Below are positions 54,700 through 62,536 of a stretch of 64,000 nt of DNA, piece after piece (positions within the stretch are counted from its first letter, which is position 1; the number at the start of each line of letters is the position of its first letter). Both the position numbers and the translations under genes were made by a program. The stretch comes from Dromaius novaehollandiae (taxonomy: Eukaryota > Chordata > Aves > Casuariiformes > Dromaiidae). Where the stretch lies: NCBI RefSeq assembly GCF_036370855.1, contig NC_088102.1, forward strand, positions 42,259,835-42,323,834. The letters run 5' to 3'. A model generated the notes under the pieces. That model did no database searches and had not been told where the DNA came from. It saw only the letters and a list, made by a program, of their open reading frames with translations.

Positions 54700-57600
54700 A
54701 ACCACCGGCATCTGTTGCTTTCATGTCTTCTCTCCCGGAACTGTGCACAGGCCTAATGCCTACAGAGATGTTCTCTAGGTCAGATAGAGATGAGAAAAGC
54801 AAAGCAGAGATGTCAGTTAAGAAATGTCTTTGCCTGATTTGGAAGCAACGTTGCTTCTTTGGCAAAACTTTGCCCTTTTCTAAAGGGTATATGGACAAAA
54901 ACTATCTCCAGCAATTTTCAGTGGAGATATGAAGACAGTATTATACTAGGAACACATCCTAAGTGCCTAAGTTAGGAGAAGGTGTTCCTTAGCTCCTAAT
55001 ACAGTCCGTGGAGAAAATAGCTCCCACAGAGGTCTGCTCCTGAAAGAAGGCTATCTTTATGCAGACTAAACTGTCCTTGGAGAAAGCTCTTTCTTGCTGT
55101 TAATTGTACAGGGAGCCTGGGGTGACTGGCCTCACAGCTTAGCTAAGCATATACATTGGGGCGATATTCACATGTCTTCTGAAGATGTCCTGATCAAAGG
55201 CCAATGTAGTCCTCATAGATGTTTGGGGACTTGGCTCTCTCCTGCACCACTTATCACAATAGAAGAGGGTACGTTTTTGGGAAGCCCAGAATATGAGATA
55301 GTGCTTATTGCTCAAGAGCTTGCTGCTTGTGGGTAGTGTGTCATTTAACTGGGTAATATACCTCTATTCTGTATTTTACAGGCCTTACGGACTTATCACT
55401 ATGTTTGATTTACCTTTGGGGTAGCTGTGGGTGCTGTAGTTACTGCATTGTTTGAAATATTGATTCAGAAAACTGTCTTAAACTTTGAACTTTTTTTTCC
55501 CTTCTTGCAGAGGAAGAACCCTTTCTGTCTATGAATCCTTATGAGGTAGACACACATCTGCTCACTCCTTCCTGTGCTCTGTCTGCCGCTCTGCGAGATG
55601 TCTTAACAGGACGTCCAGCCATTGCTCAGTATCCCAATTTTCTCAGGGGCTTCCAGATGCACAGCAAGTACCTGGAGAGTGAGGGATTTTCTACCTGGAA
55701 AGGCACAGTAATACAATATGTTTTTCTGAAATGTTTTGAGGAGGTTTGGGAATCCATTTAGGATTTCTAGTAAGGAGGAAGAGACGATACTGATGTCTGA
55801 AACGTCACTTCTCCCTTCTCCAGGCAGAAGCAGCAGAAGCCATATTTGAAGTCCTGTTCAATTTTCTGGGGGCATGAGGGGGTGAAATTGAATTTGGCCA
55901 TCTGTGGCCTGCATTTCAGTGGCCGGGATGACCTCAGCCTGGGGAGACATGAGGGATCTCCCCTTTAGGGCCAAAGCTGCATGAAGTGTCCAGGAAGGAA
56001 GGAACAAAAGACCTGTAGTGGGTCAGTTATTCCTGTAAGTCAGTGCTGCCGGTGAGTCAACAGAAGACTGCAGGGAAAATGCAGGGGCAGAATTCTCCAT
56101 TCTTCTCTCTCTAACTTTCTACAGAGAGACAGTCAATTTCCTCTTCTATTTGTTATGATAAGAAATATTTGTATTTCAGACACAGTGATAGACTCCTTCC
56201 CAAATAAACTGATGGAAACAGCAGATGATGCACTCTCCCTGGCTGATACTGGTTTTTTCATCAATACCAGCTACCCACCACTCTTGAGATCTAAGAGGAA
56301 AGTGGATGTCATCCTGCATTTAAATTACAGTGGAGGGTCACAGACATTGGTAAGAAAAGCCATGGCATCTTTGAGATCTTTTTCCTTCATGGTCTTTTGA
56401 TCTCCAGCATTTGTCAATTTAAACAACTAAACTTTCCAGTACTGAAATGGGAAGAATCAAATGACTGCTGGTTTCCACCACAAGTTTGACAATGGTTATG
56501 ACTCTCTATCAAAAATTCTGGCCTACATTCCGTAATGACAGCTGTCTTTCTTTTTAGTCCTCTGCCTAAACTCTGAGTCTGACACTAGATATTCTAACTA
56601 AGACAAATTGTCAAAAGAGTAAATGATAAGAAAGAGTTTTACAAAGTCATTCAGGGATTACAGAAATATTAGATAGGGTATTGATCTGTTTTAAGATAGG
56701 AATGACAGAGTTGCCAATATTACTGTAGCACCTTCTCCCTTACCAACCTCCTTAATGCATCTTTCTATTCTGTACTTATCAATCCATTATGCTGTTTTTC
56801 ATGTTATAAGATGATGATGAAGTGCTTTTTATTTCTTAGTAACTAAGAAGGATATTAGAAGACAGTGATGTATATAGGCATTTTAAAATCATCAAGGTTC
56901 TTCACTGTGGTGGACCTAAGAGTTTTTAAAGAGCTGACTGAGGGTTTATCTGGACCTCTGATACTGATTTTGGTTATCCTTGAACTGAGCAAGCTACAGA
57001 GATGATGGAAAGTCCTGGCAATATTTTAAGACGTTAAATGGGAAAACCCGTATGTCTCTGAGCCTGTTTATCTCATGCTGATCTTAGAGAAATGGACTGG
57101 CTCATATGGGGCTCGACTAGTAAAGTACTACAATCAGTGTTATATATCTAAAGAGAATAATATAAAAATGAACATAGGCATATAGTAAATAGAGCTGTTA
57201 ATGAATTAGGGCTTTTTCATAGATAGTAAGTTATGTTGTAAATAGGGAGTCATTATCAAACAATCACAACCATGCAGAGGACAGAGAGATTGGGACAGGG
57301 TAAATAATGAATTCAAGACAACACAGAATAATCTGGACTGACTGGTTCCTTCTCCATACTTTCAGTATATATAATTTCCTTTCCCTTCTAAACTCATTTA
57401 CAGAAAACCTGGTAATTGAAATTGGGAAATCAGTCCTGTGGCTTTTGGTTCCTTTTGCAAGCTCCAAGGGCTTTCTTCTTTTGCCTAAAGTGGTGCAGAA
57501 AATAAGATAAACTGCAGTGTCTGGTGTTGTGTCCATTACTGTATGAAACTTAAGATGTTCTCAGAGGAATGTTCAAACTTCCGAGTATGAGGGTTGACGG

Positions 57601-58538
57601 CTGGTGTTTAGAAAATCCAGGTCTCTGGGTTTTCTTTGAATTTTGATTTTTTCTTTTCTTTTCTAATTCACCCAGCCTCTGGATCAGATTGCAGAGTACA
57701 TCTCGGGGCAAGGAATCCCATTTCCCAAAATTGAGATAAGCGAGGAAGACAGGGAAAACTTAAAGGAATGCTATGTGTTTGAAGACGTCGAAAGTCCGCA
57801 AGCTCCAACAGTGCTCTTTTTCCCCTTAGTAAATGACACCTTCAAGAGATACAAAGCTCCTGGTGAGTCATCTGTGGCTAGCAACTTTAATAAAAAGCCA
57901 GTGGCTTGGTGTGTCCTCTCCATTTCGTATCTAATGGCTCACTGTCAGCTCTGCCCTTCTTTCTCATGTCAGTATTTTATCAGTCTCACTGAACTGTGAA
58001 AGCTCCAGAAGCTCTCAATTTATCTTTTGCTCAGTATCTTGTGTTTCTTTTGATGCTTCTTTTCTAGCTTGGGCAACAAAAAATCATGTTGTCCAAGGAG
58101 CAGTCAGTAATTGCTGCTGCTGAAAAGGGGTGATGGTCTCTCTTGCAGCCATTGGGGTATCCATCAGTTGGAGAATACGGTGCTCCTAGACTGCTTCTAC
58201 ATTCCCCTGGCAAACCATCTCATTCCCTCATATATCCCTTTTCTACCTGTAATTACTTAAATGACAGATAAGAAACACGTGCTGCAGTAAAATCTTACAG
58301 GTGAACCTCCTTGTGGTTCTTCCCCTCAGGCGTGGAAAGAAGTCCAGAGGAGATGGCTGAAGGCAATGCTGATGTCTCCAGCATCTTTTCCCCATTTACG
58401 ACAAGGGAGGTGTGTTTCAGTGAAGAGAATTTTGATAAACTGGTGAAACTGACCGATTACAATGTCCTGAATAACGAAAACTTGATTATTCAGGCCTTGC
58501 GCATGGCAGTGGCACGGAGGAAGCAGCAAAAGTATTAG
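25578..58538 (+). CDS. PLA2G4E: Cytosolic phospholipase A2, PLA2G4E-like (21-exon gene model)
   Basis: The 21 exons are listed separately. They total 2454 nt, giving 817 residues and a stop, close to mammalian PLA2G4D/E/F. A C2 domain spans about residues 28-150; D44, D50, D100 and D102 sit in its Ca2+ loops. The catalytic domain begins near residue 280. It contains T-G-G-G-T-R-S (oxyanion glycines G335-337, R339), nucleophile S367 in G-L-S-G-T-T-W, and catalytic D652 in L-A-D-T-G-F-F. The tail is basic, R-R-K-Q-Q-K-Y. The family hydrolyses or transfers the acyl chain of membrane phospholipids after Ca2+-driven membrane docking; PLA2G4E acts as an N-acyltransferase making N-acyl-PE. All introns are GT-AG except two GC-AG. 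No stop or frameshift was found. Some motifs ([18 protein letters not shown]) resemble PLA2G4F, so the paralogue name is uncertain. The upstream decayed copy is an older paralogue. Confidence 0.88.
26068..26103 (+). CDS. PLA2G4E: Intact copy exon 2 (proposed): residues 10-21
   Basis: The block is 36 nt between a strong pyrimidine-tract acceptor (ttttttctag) and a gtaggt donor. It is phase 0 at both ends and reads [12 protein letters not shown]. It could be skipped without breaking the frame, so exon 1 might instead splice straight to 31262. Confidence 0.35.
26104..31261 (+). other. Long 5' intron of the intact copy
   Basis: This 5.2-kb intron separates the proposed leader exons from the C2 exons. 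It holds a T/C-rich tract at about 27569-27610. I recognise no gene or complete mobile element. The open frames near 26826 and 29751 lack motifs. Confidence 0.5.
27569..27610. repeat. T/C-rich low-complexity tract
   Basis: A run of T interrupted by single C bases lies in the long 5' intron. It is not followed by an exon-like AG boundary and is treated as simple repeat. Confidence 0.8.
31262..31334 (+). CDS. PLA2G4E: Intact copy exon 3: C2 beta strand 1, residues 22-46
   Basis: The block is 73 nt with acceptor tgtgcag and donor gtgagt. It reads [19 protein letters not shown] and includes Asp44 of Ca2+ loop 1. Length and phase match the decayed exon at 1975. Confidence 0.92.
35524..35660 (+). 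CDS. PLA2G4E: Intact copy exon 4: C2 loops 1 and 2, residues 46-91
   Basis: The block is 137 nt with acceptor tatacag and donor gtaatg. It encodes [13 protein letters not shown] and N-P-V-W-N-E-A-F, which are hallmark C2 blocks of PLA2G4B/D/E/F. Asp50 is a loop-1 ligand. No counterpart is recognisable in the decayed copy. Confidence 0.95.
36479..36610 (+). CDS. PLA2G4E: Intact copy exon 5: C2 loop 3, residues 92-135
   Basis: The block is 132 nt with acceptor tttgcag and donor gtgagc. It reads [17 protein letters not shown] and carries the acidic Ca2+ loop (D100, D102). Confidence 0.95.
37247..37287 (+). CDS. PLA2G4E: Intact copy exon 6: C2 end, residues 136-149
   Basis: The block is 41 nt with acceptor tttcag and donor gtgagt. 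It reads [14 protein letters not shown]. Confidence 0.93.
40571..41240 (+). other. Possible nested transcript with 3' end in the large intron
   Basis: A GC-richer segment ends at a consensus gtaagt donor (40627). A good acceptor (cctgtctttcag) sits at about 40996. The sequence after it is A/T-rich and 3'UTR-like, with AATAAA at 41212-41217 followed by a T-rich, GT-containing stretch. The coding potential seen is short and unrecognised. It could be a non-coding RNA, a cryptic premature 3' end of the host gene, or chance. Confidence 0.25.
41212..41217 (+). promoter_or_regulatory. Intronic AATAAA polyadenylation signal candidate
   Basis: The hexamer lies inside gaaaataaaaatc and is followed within 20 bases by T- and GT-rich sequence typical of cleavage regions. 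It could truncate the host transcript just after its C2 exons if it were used. Confidence 0.35.
42000..42080 (+). mobile_element. Possible CR1-derived fragment
   Basis: The wording 'gatcgtctaggtcaccgagtcca' in 42010-42032 resembles the conserved 'atcatctagtccaacc' stretch of avian LINE tails. The element is degenerate and its ends are unclear. Confidence 0.3.
42985..43225 (+). mobile_element. Degenerate CR1 LINE fragment
   Basis: The stretch runs from 'aaatccagttccctgcatgg' to 'ttccagtacttaacagtttc' and 'gggaagtttttcctgagtat'. It follows the order of the conserved CR1 3' region (ttccagtgcttgaccaccc, then gaagttcttcctcatatc). It is old and diverged, with no coding capacity. Confidence 0.5.
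43752..43794 (+). CDS. PLA2G4E: Intact copy exon 7: residues 149-163
   Basis: The block is 43 nt with acceptor tttttcag and donor gtaatg. It reads [14 protein letters not shown], the conserved T-N-G-V-L-V linker after the C2 domain. Confidence 0.93.
44377..44440 (+). CDS. PLA2G4E: Intact copy exon 8: residues 164-185
   Basis: The block is 64 nt with acceptor cttacag and donor gtgagg. It reads [12 protein letters not shown], a conserved interdomain strand. Confidence 0.92.
45799..45956 (+). CDS. PLA2G4E: Intact copy exon 9: interdomain, residues 185-237
   Basis: The block is 158 nt with acceptor atatttag and donor gtacgt. It contains [11 protein letters not shown] and L-P-E-E-I-C-T-S-F. It is the variable linker exon, and its phase agrees with its neighbours. 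Confidence 0.88.
46102..46191 (+). CDS. PLA2G4E: Intact copy exon 10: residues 238-267
   Basis: The block is 90 nt, phase 0 at both ends, with acceptor tgtttcag and donor gtgagt. It contains [10 protein letters not shown]. It could be skipped without a frameshift, and its homologue is not found in the decayed copy. Confidence 0.85.
46522..46558. repeat. A37 homopolymer
   Basis: Thirty-seven A bases lie in the intron after exon 10, about 35 bp before a 17-bp minisatellite. It may be the tail of an old retrocopy, or simple repeat. Confidence 0.9.
46594..46734. repeat. 17-bp minisatellite, seven full units
   Basis: Identical units GTGTATGTCTATTGTGC repeat without interruption from 46594 to 46712. 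A partial unit then passes into a short (TA)n run. There are no spacers between units, so it is not a CRISPR array. Confidence 0.95.
47056..47093 (+). CDS. PLA2G4E: Intact copy exon 11: residues 268-280
   Basis: The block is 38 nt with acceptor gatttctag and donor gtaaga. It reads [12 protein letters not shown]. Its length equals the decayed exon at 9980. Confidence 0.87.
47939..48076 (+). mobile_element. CR1 LINE 3' end
   Basis: The layout is diagnostic: 'tccttgggggtattcagaag', then 'gaggttggacaaggcaatct', then 'ccagacgtgccttccaacct', ending in the ttctgtgattctgtg tail repeats. CR1 is the dominant LINE of birds. This is a 5'-truncated copy with its 3' end at about 48076, inside the intron before exon 12. 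Confidence 0.88.
48730..48865 (+). CDS. PLA2G4E: Intact copy exon 12: catalytic-domain entry, residues 280-325
   Basis: The block is 136 nt with acceptor tgttccag. It reads [13 protein letters not shown] and [13 protein letters not shown]. The exon ends G-A-G followed by gcaagc, so the intron has a GC donor. The next frame-consistent GT would add an in-frame stop. Confidence 0.93.
49638..49687. repeat. A-rich simple repeat (A20 then AnG units)
   Basis: Twenty A bases are followed by three A8-G type units. The repeat lies in the GC-AG intron between exons 12 and 13. Confidence 0.9.
50653..50789 (+). CDS. PLA2G4E: Intact copy exon 13: nucleophile exon, residues 326-371
   Basis: The block is 137 nt with acceptor gttgaaaag and donor gtgaga. 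It begins [15 protein letters not shown] and carries the oxyanion glycines and R339. It ends [10 protein letters not shown], with nucleophile Ser367 encoded at 50776-50778. The acceptor has a weak pyrimidine tract. The exon is absent from the decayed copy. Confidence 0.95.
52123..52345 (+). CDS. PLA2G4E: Intact copy exon 14: residues 371-445
   Basis: The block is 223 nt with acceptor tttcttcag and donor gtatta. It reads [12 protein letters not shown] and [12 protein letters not shown], conserved catalytic-core helices of the family. Confidence 0.95.
53211..53325 (+). CDS. PLA2G4E: Intact copy exon 15: residues 446-484
   Basis: The block is 115 nt with acceptor aaaaccag and donor gtaatg. It contains [20 protein letters not shown], the family signature for this exon. 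Confidence 0.95.
53468..53503. repeat. A36 homopolymer
   Basis: Thirty-six A bases lie in the intron after exon 15. No retrocopied gene body is recognised upstream of it. Confidence 0.9.
54144..54281 (+). CDS. PLA2G4E: Intact copy exon 16: residues 484-530
   Basis: The block is 138 nt with acceptor cactgtag and donor gtgact. It reads [10 protein letters not shown] and [10 protein letters not shown], then R-I-C-Y-L-Q-G. These blocks are shared by PLA2G4D/E/F. Confidence 0.95.
54555..54662 (+). CDS. PLA2G4E: Intact copy exon 17: residues 530-566
   Basis: The block is 108 nt with acceptor cattacag and donor gtaaga. It reads [10 protein letters not shown] and [15 protein letters not shown]-rich run follows the donor at 54668-54701. 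Confidence 0.95.
55511..55702 (+). CDS. PLA2G4E: Intact copy exon 18: residues 566-630
   Basis: The block is 192 nt with acceptor cttgcag. It contains [16 protein letters not shown] and ends G-F-S-T-W-K. The frame to exon 19 works only if splicing uses a GC donor (AAAG, then gcacag). The nearby GT at 55709 would cause an immediate stop in exon 19. Confidence 0.9.
56180..56349 (+). CDS. PLA2G4E: Intact copy exon 19: catalytic Asp exon, residues 630-686
   Basis: The block is 170 nt with acceptor tatttcag and donor gtaaga. It reads V-I-D-S-F-P-N-K-L, then [16 protein letters not shown]. Asp652 (56245-56247) is the second member of the Ser-Asp dyad by alignment to the family. Confidence 0.95.
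57676..57862 (+). CDS. PLA2G4E: Intact copy exon 20: residues 687-749
   Basis: The block is 187 nt with acceptor tcacccag and donor gtgagt. It reads G-I-P-F-P-K-I-E and L-K-E-C-Y-V-F-E-D, then [16 protein letters not shown], the conserved C-terminal core. Confidence 0.95.
58330..58538 (+). CDS. PLA2G4E: Intact copy exon 21: C-terminus and stop, residues 749-817
   Basis: The acceptor is cccctcag. The exon reads G-V-E-R-S-P-E-E-M and [16 protein letters not shown], then the basic tail R-R-K-Q-Q-K-Y and TAG at 58536-58538. The polybasic end of mammalian PLA2G4E binds phosphoinositides; here it is shorter. Confidence 0.95.
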
Positions 58539-58841
58539 CCACTGTCCTCTAGCTTTACCCTTTCACATGATATTTCTTGGGTTGTCTATTTTCTAGTGAG
58601 ATAAAAATGTTTGCTTGCCAGTGTTATTGCAGTATAAATTGCATCACCATGAGGACTTGCTGGACCCAACCCATTTAAACAGCTGTTCAGATGAACAGAT
58701 TGGAATTTACTAGTGATTTAATCCTAAATTCAAAGCAGCAAATTCGAGTTTAGTTTTGTTACCTTGCTACTTTACCAATTGATATATATTTCTTATAAGT
58801 TAATATAGCATTGTCTAAAATGTTAATGAAATATGTAGCAC

Positions 58842-58847
58842 ATTAAA
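58842..58847 (+). terminator. Candidate polyadenylation signal ATTAAA
   Basis: This variant hexamer lies about 300 bp after the stop codon, with T-rich sequence about 20-35 bases further on. A canonical AATAAA occurs at about 59666 and is the alternative. Confidence 0.35.
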
Positions 58848-61800
58848 AATGTGAATCAAAACAGTATTTATGTACTTTTTCTGTCTGGCAGAATGGCAAT
58901 CTCTTGAACCGGCATTCCTCTGGTAAACAGCTAATCCATTGTGTTGATCTTGCTTACCTTAAGTACTTTGATGCATCGGAGGTTGTTGTCTGATTTGATT
59001 GTCTGCCTACTATGAATTTTTTTAATCAACTGGCCTTCTTTACTGAGCTTTGAAGATAAGATTCTTCCTTAAGTTACCATCGTTGATGCAAAAATCTATA
59101 AAGTTGTCACCATCCATAAAAAAATACCCCTGGTGATCTTTGTTTCATGTCCAAGGGGTCCTTTCTGCTATTCACAGAACAATCTATATTCAGCTTAAAC
59201 ACTAGTCATGCTGCCGAAGTTCCCTTCTTTTCATTTTCTGCTGGAGTTGCTGCTGACGGTCCTGTCTCACCCATCTTCACCTGTCTTAATTGTTCCTGGA
59301 ACAGATGGCCCTGCAATTTCTCCCTGTTTTTCAGAAGACAGAAGTGACTGCTTGCTCTTTGCACTGGGTATGACAGTTCAAGACCTTTTGAGCCCCCTTT
59401 CAGCTCTATTCTTTACAATTGTTCGACACTATCCTACAAATGGTCTTTTGTTGTTCAGGTTGTCCTGAGAGCTTCCTCACTGTGAAAAATCCTAGAGGTG
59501 CTCTGAGGGAAGACAGTTGCCCAAGGCCCTATTTGTATGGCCCTACAACAGCTACATCAGAAATTTGCTTTTTCACAGTAGCAGACCTGCACTGTAGAGC
59601 TGTGATACCAGGAAAGACTGTACACAGCAGCTCAGCAAATGCTAGGGATTATCTGGCTATTGATAATAAAGGGCTCATACTGTTGCTAAGAATTTCAGAG
59701 TCACCAGGGTGGAATTGGTGTTGAGATCAGGAGGGTCTTGATCATAATCAGATATGACTAATTTGTTTATATGGAACAAAGTTCTAAGAAATGGATGGGA
59801 GAAAAAGACTTCTGTCCTTTGGAAAAAACAGCTAATTGTGCATCCAGAGCAATTTGGGTGGTGGGAGAAAAGGAATGAGCCAAGTTTTCCACCTAGGAGC
59901 ATATTCATCATGTTCATGCTACTGATGCACTTGAAAGGACATGGTGTAGCCCTGTTTCTAGGTACAGTATGGCATGTTTAAATCTAGATTCTTAGCCCTG
60001 TTTCTTGTGAGGCAATTATAATTGTGTTTCAGATTCAGAACACTAGAATTACCTCACTGGATCGCTCTCCCAGGGATATTTTTGTTTTTACTCTCACAGT
60101 TTCTAGGCTTTTTTGCTGGAAGTGAAACACAGCAGGATGGCAGCTATTTGTCTCAGTCCTTCTACAGGAGAGAAGTAACAGCAAGGCAAGAAAAAAAACC
60201 AGATAACTGGATGACAGCATTTGAGCCTGATTAACCCAGCTTTTCATCAGGGCTAATTATCCCATCTTTTAACTGTGACTAATTATAATTACTATGCTGA
60301 CATAGCTATGCTGCTTCCCAAGTCAGCCATGCGGTATGTCTGCACTGTGTCCTTCTGGCCAAAACAAAACCTACCTCTCTCTCTCCCCCACCCTTAGATC
60401 ACTCTCACTCTGCAGTTCTTTCCTTTATCCTCACTGATATTTCAATATCCATTATTTGAAAGAGGGCCCCAAAACTTCACACAGCCATATTCCATCAAAC
60501 TTGCCTTAAGAGGCAAAACTCATCCTCCTGCTCTTCAGATTCCCTGTCACAGGCTCACACTGGAAGCTCAACCACTTTTCTGCTGAGACTGTTTTTCAAA
60601 TGGTAGTTTTCAGTGCACAGATTTGGCCTGCATGCCATATATTTAGACATAAATATATTTCCATTATTTCTATGCTAAAAGACCTGAATGAACTTATCTT
60701 ACTCTATGATGCTGCCATATCTGCCTTATTATTGTTCTTGTGTTAGCCACAAGTTTATCTGGAGGGTTTTTTTTTATTTCCAGATTGTTGATAAAAACAG
60801 ACAAACACAAGAGGTTTACAACTGAGCTGCTTGCAGTCCTGTTGGTGGTATTTCCTTTTGAGGGTACCTTCCCTTGACTACTACTTTTTGAGATCTGTTA
60901 GATATCCATACTTAATCTGTTTAATATTTGGCTGGTATTTGTTGTGTCTAGTTCTTAAGTTAGAGTATATTCCTGTGCCAAACTTCTTATGAATTCAAAT
61001 TATATCATGTCTGTGAAGTTCCCTTTACCAATTAATTCTCTTATTTCATTGCAAAGCGAAACTAGATTATTTTATGAGCACAATTTTACATTAAATAGTC
61101 GTAACAGTGAGGATGACGGTCTTTTCTTAGTGCTCTCCTACTCCGTTTACCTTTTGTGAATAGACTAGTACTCAGTTGCTTGGTACAGGGACCACCTCAC
61201 ACGATCCTAGAAGTGTCCAGCACAGTGAGGCATTATAAATACCAGTGGAACATAAAGAAGAATTAACACTAATTTCAGATGACACCCTCCCAAATACATT
61301 TTCTTTGAGAGCATGCACTTAGCACCTTGTTTTAGATGAACAAAGTAAAAACTTTTGAGAAAGTGAACGAGATTTTAGAACTTTTGCTTTTACAGTGGAA
61401 ACTCTCTTAGTCTTGAGTGTGGAATAGGTGGCTTGAGAATTGTTTAATGCAATATTTTTCATTGAAAAAGCTCCCTGGCTGAAACAAGAAATATCTGTGT
61501 AAAACAAACAAATAAACAAAAAAACACCCATGTAGAGACCACTTTCATTGGAAGTTGATCTCAGGTCCTGAATGTGATTTCTTCTTTAGAAGGAGAAAAA
61601 CCATAACAAATGCATTAACACTTCCAGGTACTTTGATAGTCACAGCACTTGTGGGATGCTCCGAATCAGACAGCAAAGCGGCTGTAGCAGGACTCCCCGG
61701 GATTCTGCAGCCACCGAGTTCACAGAGAATATATATTTGTTTCTCCCCCATTTCTGTAAAAATAACTGCCAAAGAGCTTGTTTTTCTTCCATTCCTGTAT

Positions 61801-62004
61801 GAAAATAATTGTCAAAATCTTAGCTGATTTTCTGCTAGACAAAAATCCTGTTTCCTCGCCAAGACTTACTGCCTGAGAGCAAGATGGAAGCTGGGATGGG
61901 GAGAAGAACAGTCTTCTGGATGCGCCTGAAAGCCAAGATCCAGCTATTCCCTATAGGCTAGGAAAAGCTACAAAAATTCTTTTGTAAGCACGCTGGTTTG
62001 TTTG
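58848..62004. other. Spacer between the intact copy and the next promoter
   Basis: No exon with family motifs is seen. Part of the first kilobase may be 3' untranslated region if the AATAAA near 59666 is used. Short open frames near 59147-59981 and 61555-61827 have no recognisable domain. Confidence 0.55.
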
Positions 62005-62251
62005 AATGTCCATGGCCAAAGATTGCCTGGTTGCCCACAGCCGAGCAGCCAGACACACTCTGCGCGGTGCCAGCCTGCGCCGTGCAAGGGGTTGTAGCTC
62101 GCCAGCCCTCCAGTGTGTAGAAGCCCCGGAGAAGGAACAGGGAGGCTCAGAAATGCCCGTATCTGCGAAGGGAGGATCCCTTCTGGCTCTCAATGCCCTT
62201 CTCCCTACAGCAGCGAAGAAGCCCCTCCTGCGCTGCACCAGCCCGGGCGTG

Positions 62252-62303
62252 TGAGGGGAGGAGGAGGAGGAGGAGGAGGAGGAGGTGGAGGAGGAGGAGG
62301 AGG
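62252..62303. repeat. (GGA)n trinucleotide repeat
   Basis: A nearly pure GGA repeat with one GTG interruption lies inside the CpG-rich promoter. In one frame it looks like poly-Gly and in another like poly-Arg. There is no support for translation. Confidence 0.92.
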
Positions 62304-62471
62304 CCGTTGTGCAAGTGCTGGCCACGGGGCAAGGCGGGCCCTGAGTCAGGCACTAGCACACCTGCCCGGCCTCTCCCAGCAGCTTAAAGTGCGAGGAGCT
62401 GCCTCGCGGATGCTCCTGTCCCCATCCTCCCGCCACGTTTCGTGCCTGGCTTGAGCGCGGCGAAGACCACA

Positions 62472-62498
62472 ATGGGGGCGTTTTACAGTAGGAGCCAG
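62472..62498 (+). CDS. First coding exon of a putative third PLA2G4E-like gene (partial)
   Basis: The ATG sits in an optimal context (A at -3, G at +4) and encodes M-G-A-F-Y-S-R-S-Q. It stops in phase 0 at a gtaagg donor. Length (27 nt) and phase equal the proposed first exon of the intact copy, and the position is 3.9 kb downstream of it in the same orientation. The remaining exons would lie beyond the window. M-G-x-x-x-S-R fits an N-myristoylation start. It could instead belong to an unrelated gene. Confidence 0.5.
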
Positions 62499-62499
62499 G

Positions 62500-62536
62500 T
62501 AAGGGAGGGGAAGGGAAGGGAAGGGAAGGGAAGGGG
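62500..62536. repeat. (GGGAA)n simple repeat just inside the first intron
   Basis: About five GGGAA units directly follow the exon-1 donor. A G-rich run this close to a donor can act as an intronic splicing enhancer, but this is not demonstrated here. Confidence 0.85.

Larger units (their letters stand above)
62005..62500 (+). promoter_or_regulatory. CpG-rich promoter of the putative third PLA2G4 copy
   Basis: The region is clearly richer in G, C and CpG than the rest of the window. It contains an AP-1 site TGAGTCA at 62342-62348, 130 bp before an optimal-context ATG (62472). A weak TTAAAG lies at about 62383. The open frames across the island on both strands are composition artefacts. Confidence 0.6.

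Noticed and set aside
62006-62454. Several overlapping open frames across the CpG-rich promoter, including poly-Gly and poly-Arg
   Set aside because: They arise from the (GGA)n repeat and high GC content on both strands. The short ATG exon at 62472 has much better start and splice context.
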